From Aphelenchoides besseyi (taxonomy: Eukaryota > Nematoda > Chromadorea > Rhabditida > Aphelenchoididae), in contig JAMPIQ010000002.1 of assembly GCA_024699855.1 (NCBI GenBank), positions 1,984,001 to 2,048,000 of the forward strand: a stretch of 64,000 nucleotides of DNA, given 5' to 3'. A program made the translations under genes and the position numbers. The notes beneath the pieces are model-generated. The model ran no database searches. It was given only the letters and a program-made list of their open reading frames with translations, and had not been told where the DNA came from. Of the stretch, positions 42,082 through 50,919 are shown in pieces (the first letter of the stretch is position 1; every line of letters begins with the position of its first letter).

Positions 42082-43473
42082 ATGTCGTCCGATAAATTTA
42101 TTGTCATTTTACCATCTAATACAACGCCTCAAAATAAAAACAATCATTTTCGGGTCAACTTACCAAAAAACCTAAAATTTCCCGAGCCAAACTGGGAAGT
42201 TGGTCTTTTCTCAATTGTTTATCCCCATAGCTGGTCAAATTTAGGAACAGAAAGTGCTCAACGTATTACACTGGTAGATAAGGAGTTGACAAAAACACAC
42301 ATTGAAATTCCGCAAGCTTCATTCAGCTCAATTAAAGGTCTAGAGCAATTTTTGAACATTCATACACCTGCAAGTCGTAGTAAAAGAAAATTGGAAGAAC
42401 AACAACCTCTCGAGAGCGATTCAGGCCCGCGTTTCAAAGTTGGTAAACAATCGGGCAAAAGCATTTAAACGCATTATGAAGATAAACTCTCTGATACATT
42501 ACACTCACGCCCATCCACTCCACCTTTGCCAGAACAACAGCCCTTAAAAGTTGACGGATAATCAGACAGTGAAAATATTCAAGTGGATGATGCGAATCCC
42601 ACACAACCAAAAGAAAATCGTCCTAAACATACCGATTCTTCGAAACCTGTTGAAACATCAAAACCTGCTGATACTCCGTTACAACCTCAGGATAATGCCA
42701 AGAAAAAAAGCACAAAAGAAAACAATTTTGTGCGACCAAAGAGCCATAAGCCTCCGTCTTCGGCAATAGTGCAAAGAGAAGAGCAAGAATTAAAAGAAAG
42801 AGAACGAGAACGAGAAAAAGCAGAAAACGATGAGGCTTATGGTAATTCCGGGTTATTTCGTACGTACACGTCGGAGGTATATGATGCTTTAAACAATAGT
42901 ACCAAGCTACGTATTGAGCGTATTCAGGCAAAGAACGAAGAACGTGAGAGCTTAACTGATAAAATAATCAACAAAGTTAAAAAGGAAGAATATAGAAACT
43001 TTCAAAATTATGAACGCATTGATAACCCTAAACGAGTGATGTTTAAATACGATTTGTCATACAATCGTTTTGTGATATTGCTTCCTGACGAGTATTTGTA
43101 TATGGAACTTACACCTCAGCTAAAATATATTTGCGAATACGCTGAAAATCAATTTCTCGTTCACGGAAGCAAAGCGTTGTACGATTGTGATCTATCTGGA
43201 GGTATTTCACAATTTGCAGTCTACTCGCCGGGACTAACCGACAACATTGTTCTCGGAGATAAGATGACCAGTTTACTACGTATTATCAAAATTTCAAGCA
43301 CACCCGGAATGAGCGTAGAAACTGTTTGTCATCCAATGATATTTTTACCTGTAATGCCCAAAGAAGTTTCGTCAATTGAGATTTCACTGCGCAGTTTACA
43401 AGGAGAATTAATGCCTCTAAACTACGGACATGTAATTGTAACTTTAATGTTTAGAAAACGACCTCTTTTTTAA
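42082..43473 (+). pseudogene. Maverick minor capsid (penton-like) protein, copy 2, two in-frame stops
   Basis: The N-terminal part (42082-42465) has the signature KFIVILPSNTT, FRVNLPKNLKF and WEVGLFSIVYPHSW. TAA codons at 42466-42468 and 42559-42561 lie in the same frame, and the frame then runs to 43473 with a Pro/Gln-rich and highly charged linker (ELKERERERE) and the C-terminal domain seen also in copy 1. Both stops fall in the disordered linker and could derive from CAA. The family forms pentameric vertices in predicted Maverick particles. Confidence 0.82.
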
Positions 43474-43524
43474 CAAGTTTAGTTACACTAATTGTTTTAC
43501 CAGAGTGTAGTCGTGTAATAAACT

Positions 43525-43992
43525 ATGGTCCAAATCTTATTTGATCCTTCAACAGTCGAGTTTTCAAATTTCTTTCAAAATACTCAAATCGGCAGTGGAG
43601 ATATTTACAAAGGTCAACTACCATTTCAGCGAGGTTTTGGGTCTGTTCGGACTCAGTACGGTACTGGAATTGGAAGTGTACTGTCTAGTCTGTGGCGTAC
43701 ACTTTTACCGGTTCTTCGAAGTGTTGGAAGCTCTGTTGGCAAAGAGGCGCTTTCAACAGGTGGTAGAATTCTGGAAAATTTGTCAAAAGAAGGAAAGTTA
43801 AGTGAAACGTTTAAAAAAACAGAGGCACGTCAAGGAGCTCGAAATTTGGCTCAAAAAGTGTTGGATCAACAAGGAGAAGGTAAACACGGAGGAAAACGAG
43901 TTAGTGCTCTAAATCGTGCCATCAGAAGTCGGTCGGTTCCCAAAAAATTGTGCGAAAACGTAAACGCGATATTTTTGAATAATGTTGTTTAA
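43525..43992 (+). CDS. Maverick small basic virion-like protein, copy 2
   Basis: 155 residues, identical to the copy at 606-1070 except for one extra Lys in an A run. YKGQLPFQRGFG and a Gly/Ser-rich amphipathic region are followed by a basic tail. It overlaps the capsid gene start by 11 nt. Confidence 0.7.
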   Translation: MVQILFDPSTVEFSNFFQNTQIGSGDIYKGQLPFQRGFGSVRTQYGTGIGSVLSSLWRTLLPVLRSVGSSVGKEALSTGGRILENLSKEGKLSETFKKTEARQGARNLAQKVLDQQGEGKHGGKRVSALNRAIRSRSVPKKLCENVNAIFLNNVV

Positions 43993-45282
43993 GAAAGTCG
44001 ATCAAACGTCGCCAAATACAATCAGCTCTGCATTAGATCTCTTTACTGCTAATTCGACTAACGTTAGCTTCACTTCGACTTATTTTCGTGAATTTCTTAC
44101 TTTAAATCCCGTAACGCAATTTCCACTACATTTTACAGTATTCAATGGCTCCAGTTTTATCGATCTTTTACAATGTTACTTTCTGACAACGTTTAAAATC
44201 ACTAAGGCTGACAGCACAACTATAGATGCTGGCGCAGATGTTGCGCCCATTCAAATGTTGGGATCGAGTTTTATGAAAAAAACATTAAAGTAACAATCAA
44301 CGGTCGCGAAATTTACTCTGGTAACGTACTTAGCGCTTACAAATCTTACTTCGACATTTTACTTTCATATGGTAGTGAATCAAAGGAATCTCATTTATCA
44401 GGCAGCGGTTTTATCGAGTACGACACTTAGGATGCCTTTAATGACGAGGCTTATGTGAAGTTGAAAGAAATGTTTGCAGAGTCTCGAGAAGTTCAGCTAG
44501 TTGGGCGCATTCCCGCCGATTTATTCAATCAAGAAAATCTACTTCTCAACAACTTGGAAATGAACATTGAAATCATGCCCCACGATAGCAACTTTTGTTT
44601 AATGCAACCGCAAACCAACGTCGATAATTACAAACTACAAATTACACAATGTAAATTATACGTCAAATTTTGCGATCTAGTTGACAGTTTATCACTATCC
44701 TTTAACACAAAGCTACAGTTGGAACCCGCACGTTCTTCCGTAAGACGTACGGAAATTAAAAACCTTGAACTTGTAGCGGGAAGAATGGACTTTTATACAA
44801 ATCTTTACAGCGAGACTATTCCTAAACGAATAATAATCGGTATGGTAGATTCACGAGCTTTAAATGGTAACAGCTCTTTAAGTCCCTTCAATTTCCGACC
44901 GTTTGACGTTCGAGAAATAACTGTTAGTGCTGGCGGTCATGACTTTCCAGGCGTAAGCTACGATCTCGATTTTAATTCTTATCAATTTACTCGAGCTTAT
45001 CACGACATGTGCTTAGCAACTGGTTTTGCCTTTAGCGACAAGGGACACAAAATCAGTATGAAGCGTTTTAAAGATGGATGGACTTTGTTTTGTTTTGATT
45101 TGTCCACAAACGCTGCTTCTTCTAACCATTTTGATCTTATTAAACTGGGCGCAACAAACTTAAGTATCAAGTTTAGATACCCAACACCTGCAACCGGTGT
45201 GAATGTTGTGATTTATTCAGAGTTTGACGGATGCGTTCTAATTGACAAAAACCGTGTAGTGACAACCGATTTAACTGTTTAG
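43982..45282 (+). pseudogene. Maverick major capsid protein, copy 2
   Basis: The same F54H12.2-like double jelly-roll family as 1060-2360. Here an A run near 44276 is two bases longer and breaks the frame after about 98 codons; the shared TAG follows at about 44428-44430. From 44455 to 45282 the middle and C-terminal parts are open without the T-run errors of copy 1. Each copy is broken at positions where the other is intact, apart from the shared TAG. Confidence 0.85.
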
Positions 45283-45293
45283 TTCCGATTATT

Positions 45294-45547
45294 ATGGTTC
45301 CAACAGACGGTAGTATTTCTTTTTGTGACATAAGCAGCGTTCTTAGCTTTAACGGATTTATTCATTGTGTTATTTATCTATTGTTTGTTGCCTTTTTATT
45401 AGCCTTTGGCGCTTCTGTAAAATGGATTGCTGAGAGATATGGACGAAAAAAAACGATCGAAAACCTCTTGTTCAAAATCCCTTTTACAAAGCAGATATTC
45501 CTTGGCTGCTTTCCGATAGATCGAATACCCACGAACAACAACAATAA
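45294..45547 (+). CDS. Maverick small transmembrane protein, copy 2
   Basis: The same protein as 2372-2623. In this copy an A run near 45446 is two bases longer, so the frame reads into the protease and gives an apparent 167-residue fusion ending at 45797. Copy 1 suggests that two overlapping genes is the true arrangement. Confidence 0.55.
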
Positions 45548-45884
45548 ATACCCACATATGTTTATTGCTAATCACGACCCGTCAAACATGCCCGGTAGTC
45601 ATTGGACTGCCATTTACGTTCACTCTCAAAATCGAGTCGAATATTTTGATTCGTTTGCCGAACCTCCTCCTCCTTTAATTGCCGATTATTTAAGCTCATT
45701 CATGGAAGTTGAGTTAAATAAGATTCCCTTACAGTCTTTGTTAGAAACAACCTGTGCAAACTTTTGCATTATACTTTTGTATACTAAAAGCGTTTAAATT
45801 TCCAATGACCAAAATTGCTCGGTTTTTAAAAGACAAGTATAATCCCGATCTTTATGTTCGTGAATTTTTGAATAAACTTATTTG
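45439..45884 (+). pseudogene. Maverick adenain-like protease, copy 2
   Basis: The same protease as 2517-2961, with catalytic His (PGSHW), acidic residue (YFDSF) and Cys (TCANFC). The A-run difference breaks the start and the shared shift near 45790 breaks the C terminus. Confidence 0.78.
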
Positions 45885-46244
45885 AGTTATGATTTGAGCT
45901 TTAATAGCACTGTGAATTACCACACCAGATGGATTTACATGCACGAAGAATGTGTGCATCAAACACTTTTTGGTTCGGCTGACGATTGCTGTTCCTCGGC
46001 GTTCTTTCGATCGTGTGAACTCTAAAAGAGCAAACCGTTCAAAACGTATGTACGAAAAGAAAGTGTTCAGTCATAAAGTCACATTTTTTATCGTTTTTTG
46101 ACATTTCGTTGACTGTTTATTTTGTTAGTGATTTACGCTTCTCTCGTTTGTAAATGTAAGAAGAATGCGGATGTTGTTTGGCCATGTCTTTTCGACAAAC
46201 TTTTTGTTCAGCGGTTTCGTTTCAATGATCGAAGAGACAGCGAA

Positions 46245-46775
46245 ATGAATTTTCTCGTTCTTTTGAATGTTTTTTTGTTCACAATTCAAAGTTTGAGTAG
46301 CCAATCAACTGTAGATTTGCCTCACGCTATATACGAAGATAATTATCCGTTAACTCGTGCCGCATTAAAACCGGGAAACGTGTGTAATGATGCGCCATGT
46401 AAGCCGGGAAGCATATGCTTGCGCCCAGTTTCATATGCGAACCCTCGACTCTGCGTTGAGGAAGCATGCTTGATGAGCTACGACAACTCTATTGACACAA
46501 CGTCAAAGATTACTATTACCTCAAGTACGATTCCCGCCTCTACCAATTCTCACGTTCTCCGTCCGCACTCGCTACCTGCTCAGTCTCAACTTCCAGCTTC
46601 TTCGGCAGAAATCGCCGGATTACATCATCAAATTCGTGTCTTGCATTTTATCATCGCTGGCTTATCCATCATTCTGCTCATTCTCGCGACTATTGGATCG
46701 ACTTTGTTGATCAAAACCTTGATGAAACAACGTCGTGATTCAGACGCTGACATTCCGGTCGCCTACTATCCTTAA
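46245..46775 (+). CDS. Maverick type I membrane glycoprotein-like protein, copy 2
   Basis: 176 residues as at 3325-3855: signal peptide, two Cys pairs, Ser/Thr/Pro stalk, one membrane helix, short tail. The upstream frame is also open from 46122 in this copy because of a 4-bp difference, but the ATG at 46245 is preferred because it starts the signal peptide. Confidence 0.65.
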   Translation: MNFLVLLNVFLFTIQSLSSQSTVDLPHAIYEDNYPLTRAALKPGNVCNDAPCKPGSICLRPVSYANPRLCVEEACLMSYDNSIDTTSKITITSSTIPASTNSHVLRPHSLPAQSQLPASSAEIAGLHHQIRVLHFIIAGLSIILLILATIGSTLLIKTLMKQRRDSDADIPVAYYP

Positions 46776-47079
46776 CGTGCCAATCAAATCGTTATGCCGC
46801 TCCAGCATAATCCGTTTGCTCCTATGGATACTTTGCGAAGCGGTTTTTTTTTTTTTAAAGCGTAAAACTTTTCGTTTTAGCGGTTTAGCTCCAGAATTTG
46901 CTTCATTCGTTTTATAATCTTTGATTTTAGAGTGTAAGTTTCCAAATGTGTTTGATCTATCTATCGTTTTAGGCATGATTTTTTCGATTATTTTTGAGCA
47001 TAGAACCGGGAAGTTGATCGCTTCTTTCTTTTTGTTATGTTTAACCTGTGAATCAACCTGTGAATCAATCTGTGTATCC

Positions 47080-47199
47080 AATGTTCCTGTTACAAATGCT
47101 TCGTTCAACTTGCGACTCTAATGTCCCTGTTACAAGTGTGTCGTTCAACATGCGAATCCGCTGTTCCTGTTACAAATGCGCCGTTCAACCTATGAATCA
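47080..47199 (+). repeat. Three tandem 40-bp units, Maverick copy 2
   Basis: The same three units as at 4161-4280, near the right end of the element. Confidence 0.8.
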
Positions 47200-47273
47200 A
47201 ATGTTACCATCCAGTTTTTCTGAATCATTGTCACAGTTGTAAATGCTTTATTGTGTAATTAATAAATGAATCA

Positions 47274-47627
47274 TAACTTTGAATTTTGCCGCTTTGTATG
47301 AGGGGGGTCTTTCTGCGGCGGTTGATTGACAGCTCCGCGAGCTTTTGCGCATCGATCGGAGGTTGATGAGTGACAAGTATATTAATTACTCTCCCGACAA
47401 GCTTGCGGCAATAGCTGAGGTCTGGGATTTTTTCTCGAAAATTTGTACCATACACTACTACCGGTTCGTTTTCGTTGCCCGTAACCATTCAATTTGGAAA
47501 GGTACATCTGAACTCCGCTTTTTGATCGACGAATCTTCTTTGCTATCCATGCGTATGAATGGCCATCTTCACGATAGGCATCAATTTGGGCCTTCTCGGC
47601 GACTGTAAGGCTTTTCCCACGAGGCAT
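47274..47627 (-). pseudogene. Tc1/mariner transposase N-terminal fragment
   Basis: On the minus strand an ATG at 47627 begins a Tc1/Tc3-type DNA-binding domain (MPRGKSLTVAEKAQI, SYAWIAKKIRRSKSGVQMYL). A frameshift near 47480 moves the rest (CRKLVGRVINILVTHQPP, DAQKLAELSINRRRK) to another frame. The fragment ends near the Maverick terminus; no catalytic domain is present. Its 5' flank was later hit by Tc5-like element 1. Confidence 0.75.
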
Positions 47628-47686
47628 TGAAAAAGAACGAAGATACAGCACGAGTATTTATACTAATTTGGAAGTCGAAAATCTTA

Positions 47687-48055
47687 CAAGGAGAGGTTGC
47701 CACTTGTCCGCGCGCTTTTGGCTTGTGAGCTATATCAATCGATGCGCAATAAAAAAGTATGTGGAGACATCAACATCCTTTTCTACGGAATCCCACATCT
47801 GGCCAAGTTATTGGCCAAAAACTAAAATCCAAAATTTTTGACTTTTGTGAGCAAACTTACTAATTCGACTATGAGGAATACGAATCCGAAATCCGTTTTT
47901 CAATATCGTGTTTTATAAGCGAGTTATAGGGTACCCAACTTTTTTCGAGATAAAAGCGCGTCGCAAACAAGGAGGAGTGTGAGCGGCGGTGGCCGAGTGG
48001 CTAGTGGGTTGTGCGAGAAAGAGAGTCAAGGGTTCGAGTCTGGCTGCGGTAGCTA
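47687..48055 (+). repeat. Tc5-like element 1, left inverted repeat
   Basis: 369 bp, matched by 50339-50707 inverted with few mismatches (for example one near 47940). It contains the tRNA-like module described separately. Confidence 0.92.
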
Positions 48056-48066
48056 CGTGCTTTTTT
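47981..48066 (+). ncRNA. tRNA-like Pol III module in the left inverted repeat of element 1
   Basis: The sequence has an exact A-box (TGGCCGAGTGG, 47990-48000), a near-exact B-box (GGTTCGAGTCT, 48031-48041) 30 nt further on, and a T6 run at 48061-48066 that could terminate Pol III. Acceptor and T stems do not pair convincingly, so a working tRNA is unlikely. An inverted second copy lies in the right repeat (50341-50413). Confidence 0.55.
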
Positions 48067-48285
48067 GTAAAACTATCAATTTTTACGGTCTATCTTATGA
48101 TGTAATTTTTGCTCCAATTGGCAATTTTGTCGATTTTCAATTTTTTGTCCGCTAGAATCTGTTTTGGGTCAAAAAGAGCCGTTCGCCGATTTAATCGTCG
48201 TCACTTTACACAAAAAATAGAAACGTCTTGAATGAAAAGAAAAAACAAGACAAACACAAATCTCGCTTTTTGTTATTGATGCAAA

Positions 48286-50074
48286 ATGGTCAACGTGAAG
48301 AGTGTGCTATCTTTATTGGTCGAGAAATTTGGACCGTTGGATGGAGTGCAGATTCGTGAAGCGTCGAGAGTGGAACATCGACTTGCAACACAAATTGCGC
48401 GTATGTTGGAGGACACCACCGATTTGAACGAGATTGAAATCGAAGAAGACGAAGAGCTGGCCGGTTCTTTCAGCTCAAGGAGCGAAGAGACGGACGACAT
48501 GGAAGTTCAAATTGAACCCGACGACGCTGTTTCTCCAGTTCAACCACTACCACAACACTATACGTTTAATGGCCAGCAAGTGCCGATCGAAAACGTGAAA
48601 GCTGCGCTTCGATTCTACTGCAAAGTGGGGCCAAACGATCCGATTCCCGCCAACGTAACAGCAATGAGATCGAAAAGTTCCGTTGCCACCAAATTTGTTT
48701 TTTTGAAGAATGAAAACGCTTGGCGTCAATTGCGGCGGTAAGAACAAAAAGGATTGATAAATTAACTGGTTAATTATAGATTCAAAAAGCAATGGCTTCA
48801 ATATAGCGATGAAACGGTAGCTCTTGAAACGCGGCAACGTGTTCTTCGACAAATCAACGAACGAACATTCGAAAAATTTCAAGAAGAACGAAGACAAAAT
48901 CACGTAATGCGGACACTCCAACTTCGTCGTCTTGCGGTGGACGCGGCCAATGAACTTTATCCCGGATTTCAATTCAAGGCTTCGTCTTCTTGGGCCACGA
49001 ATTTCAAGCGTCACTACCAAATATCGGATCGAAAGATAACGAAATTTGTGACAACTACAACACAAACAAATGAGCAGCGGGATTCGGAAAACGCGGACCA
49101 ATTCATCGCAGCAATTCGAACAGAAATTCGTGATCTTCACTTGCCAGCAAGTCACGTATTCAACGCGGATCATTCTGGGTGTGTATTAGAGTTTCACTCT
49201 GGCCGTTCGTTGGCGAAAGTTGGAGAAAAACGTGTGTATGGACTCGCAACTTCATCATCGGCCCTTACGCATTCGTTTACAATCGTTCCACTTTTGTCCA
49301 TGGACGGAACTCTGCACCCAAAACTGTTTATGCAGTTAAAGGAAAAAGACGGTGTTTTTCCACGAACGATTGTGCATTTTGCTCAACAGGTATGTTAAAA
49401 ACATCTACTTTTCTTTAATTTTTACGTTTTTTTCAGGCCGAAAATGACTGTCGGAATGTCTATGTGACTTGCGGCTCCTCGAGCATTATGAATTTGAACA
49501 CAATGAAAGAGTTTCTCGAACATTGTGCTTTCAATTATATGCCGGATAACTCGCTTTTCATCGTCCATTCATGGCCTGGTTTTCGAAATAACGCAGCAGT
49601 GGATTCTGTTCGTCCAACAGGCAAAACCATCAACATTAGAATTATTCCGCCAAGAGTCACATTTCGTACTCAACCGCTCGACGTGTTCTTTTTCCGCATG
49701 TGGAAGGATTTCATGCGAAAAATCCACGACTTTGCGGTGATGTTTGGAACGGGAATACCGATGCATCAACGAGACAATGCGATTAAATTGGTTTCGCTGG
49801 TTCACAACCAATTTGCCAATCCAAAGTTTGTTGATTTTCGCCGTTATTCATGGCAACAAGCGGGCTACTGTGATCGTGTCATTGTTGAAGACTCTGAACC
49901 CGTCCGATTTCTTCATCCAGTTCAATATTGCTTTAACAATGAAATCGAAGCCCGTTGCTCAATTGAAGTTCATTCGGATCTTCCTTGCAATCAGCCAACG
50001 TTACTGATGTGCACTACTGCGATTGTTCGCTGTGCTTCAATCATTTCTTTGTCAACTACCACGTACATTGGTAA
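48286..50074 (+). pseudogene. Tc5/pogo-like transposase of element 1, defective
   Basis: Exons 48286-48737, 48780-49389 and 49437-50074. The N-terminal half has an acidic linker and a CENP-B/Tc5-like DNA-binding segment (SSSWATNFKRHYQISDRKITKF). The nuclease has the first Asp in VFNADHSG and the third in TQPLDVFFFRMW, but the second position reads IVHSWPGF where element 2 has ILDSWVGF, so the catalytic Asp is replaced by His. A one-base shift near 50012 breaks the C-terminal Cys/His cluster, which resumes in another frame to a TAA at 50072-50074. The protein is probably inactive. Confidence 0.82.
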
Positions 50075-50338
50075 TTGTTTTCAATAAAAATACACCAAAT
50101 TCATTTAACATTACATAAAAAACAAAAGTTTTCAAAAAATTAAACAAGTTTCCTTCACTTTTTGTTGATGAAAAGTGATTCTCAATTCTGAAATTTTTGC
50201 ACGTACTCCCCCCTGTGAAACCCGATTTTCCCTTGTTTTTCACCCTTGATTTTCAAGGGAAATTTTCGATTGAAACAAATTTCTGCTGTGAGATTTTTGA
50301 AGAGAAACCGCGTTTTTTTCAGACAGACCAAAAGATAA

Positions 50339-50707
50339 TAGCTACCGCAGCCAGACTCGAACCCTTGACTCTCTTTCTCGCACAACCCACTAGCCACTCG
50401 GCCACCGCCGCTCACACTCCTCCTTGTTTGCGACGCGCTTTTATCTCGAAAAAATTTGGGTACCCTATAACTCGCTTATAAAACACGATATTGAAAAACG
50501 GATTTCGGATTCGTATTCCTCATAGTCGAATTAGTAAGTTTGCTCACAAAAGTCAAAAATTTTGGATTTTAGTTTTTGGCCAATAACTTGGCCAGATGTG
50601 GGATTCCGTAGAAAAGGATGTTGATGTCTCCACATACTTTTTTATTGCGCATCGATTGATATAGCTCACAAGCCAAAAGCGCGCGGACAAGTGGCAACCT
50701 CTCCTTG
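50339..50707 (-). repeat. Tc5-like element 1, right inverted repeat
   Basis: Partner of 47687-48055. Confidence 0.92.
50341..50413 (-). ncRNA. tRNA-like Pol III module in the right inverted repeat of element 1
   Basis: The inverted copy of the module at 47981-48055. Reading inward on the minus strand, a T4 run follows about 15 nt after the repeat end. Confidence 0.5.
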
Positions 50708-50710
50708 TTA

Positions 50711-50919
50711 GTTCGAACAAAATTTCCATTTTTTGCCCGATTTACACGCATGTTTTTTCTTTATTGATTGCTTATACCACCAGCTAACTGCACACCAAAT
50801 TTGAGAGAAATCGAACAAATACCCGCAAAGTTTCTTCACAAACAGAGGGGGTATTTATACTAATTTGGATGAGTGTATAGCAATTTATTGAATAGAAATA
50901 CACGTAGAGTTGTTGTTCA
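50711..50919. other. Tc1-like flank and 3' flank of TRPN gene
   Basis: GTATTTATACTAATTTGGA occurs at 50849-50867 and also at 47654-47672 to the left of element 1, so this is probably repeat material of the interrupted Tc1-like copy. On the minus strand AATAAA (50884-50889) lies about 30 nt after the TRPN stop and is its likely polyadenylation signal. Confidence 0.55.

Larger units (their letters stand above)
39221..47273 (+). mobile_element. Maverick/Polinton, copy 2, left part missing
   Basis: The gene order is packaging ATPase (C terminus only), membrane protein, two small conserved proteins, integrase, penton-like protein, small virion-like protein, major capsid protein, small membrane protein, protease, glycoprotein. 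No protein-primed DNA polymerase B was found, so the left arm is lost or lies elsewhere. The element enters at the gypsy LTR; the right end cannot be fixed because no terminal inverted repeat was recognised. Confidence 0.93.
47687..50707 (+). mobile_element. Tc5-like transposon, element 1 (3021 bp)
   Basis: The ends CAAGGAGAGG...CCTCTCCTTG belong to 369-bp inverted repeats. The trinucleotide TTA flanks both ends (47684-47686, 50708-50710), and with the outer bases the empty site is CTTAG. C. elegans Tc4 and Tc5 likewise duplicate TNA within CTNAG, and Tc5 also has inverted repeats of several hundred bp. The transposase is damaged. Confidence 0.92.

Noticed and set aside
42466..42561. A ciliate-like code in which TAA and TAG encode Gln
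   Set aside because: The other genes of the same element and all host genes end in TAA, TAG or TGA at sensible places, and the host is clearly a nematode.
46735..46917. Small ORF after the Maverick glycoprotein
   Set aside because: It depends on the T-run stretch that differs between the two copies and is not open in the same way in copy 1.
47981..48055. A functional tRNA-Ser or tRNA-Leu gene
   Set aside because: A- and B-boxes are present, but the T stem and acceptor stem do not pair, no clear anticodon loop exists, and the sequence occurs inverted at both ends of a transposon.
48547..49173. 208-codon minus-strand ORF in Tc5-like element 1
   Set aside because: It is antisense to transposase exons 1-2 and spans their intron; a shadow.
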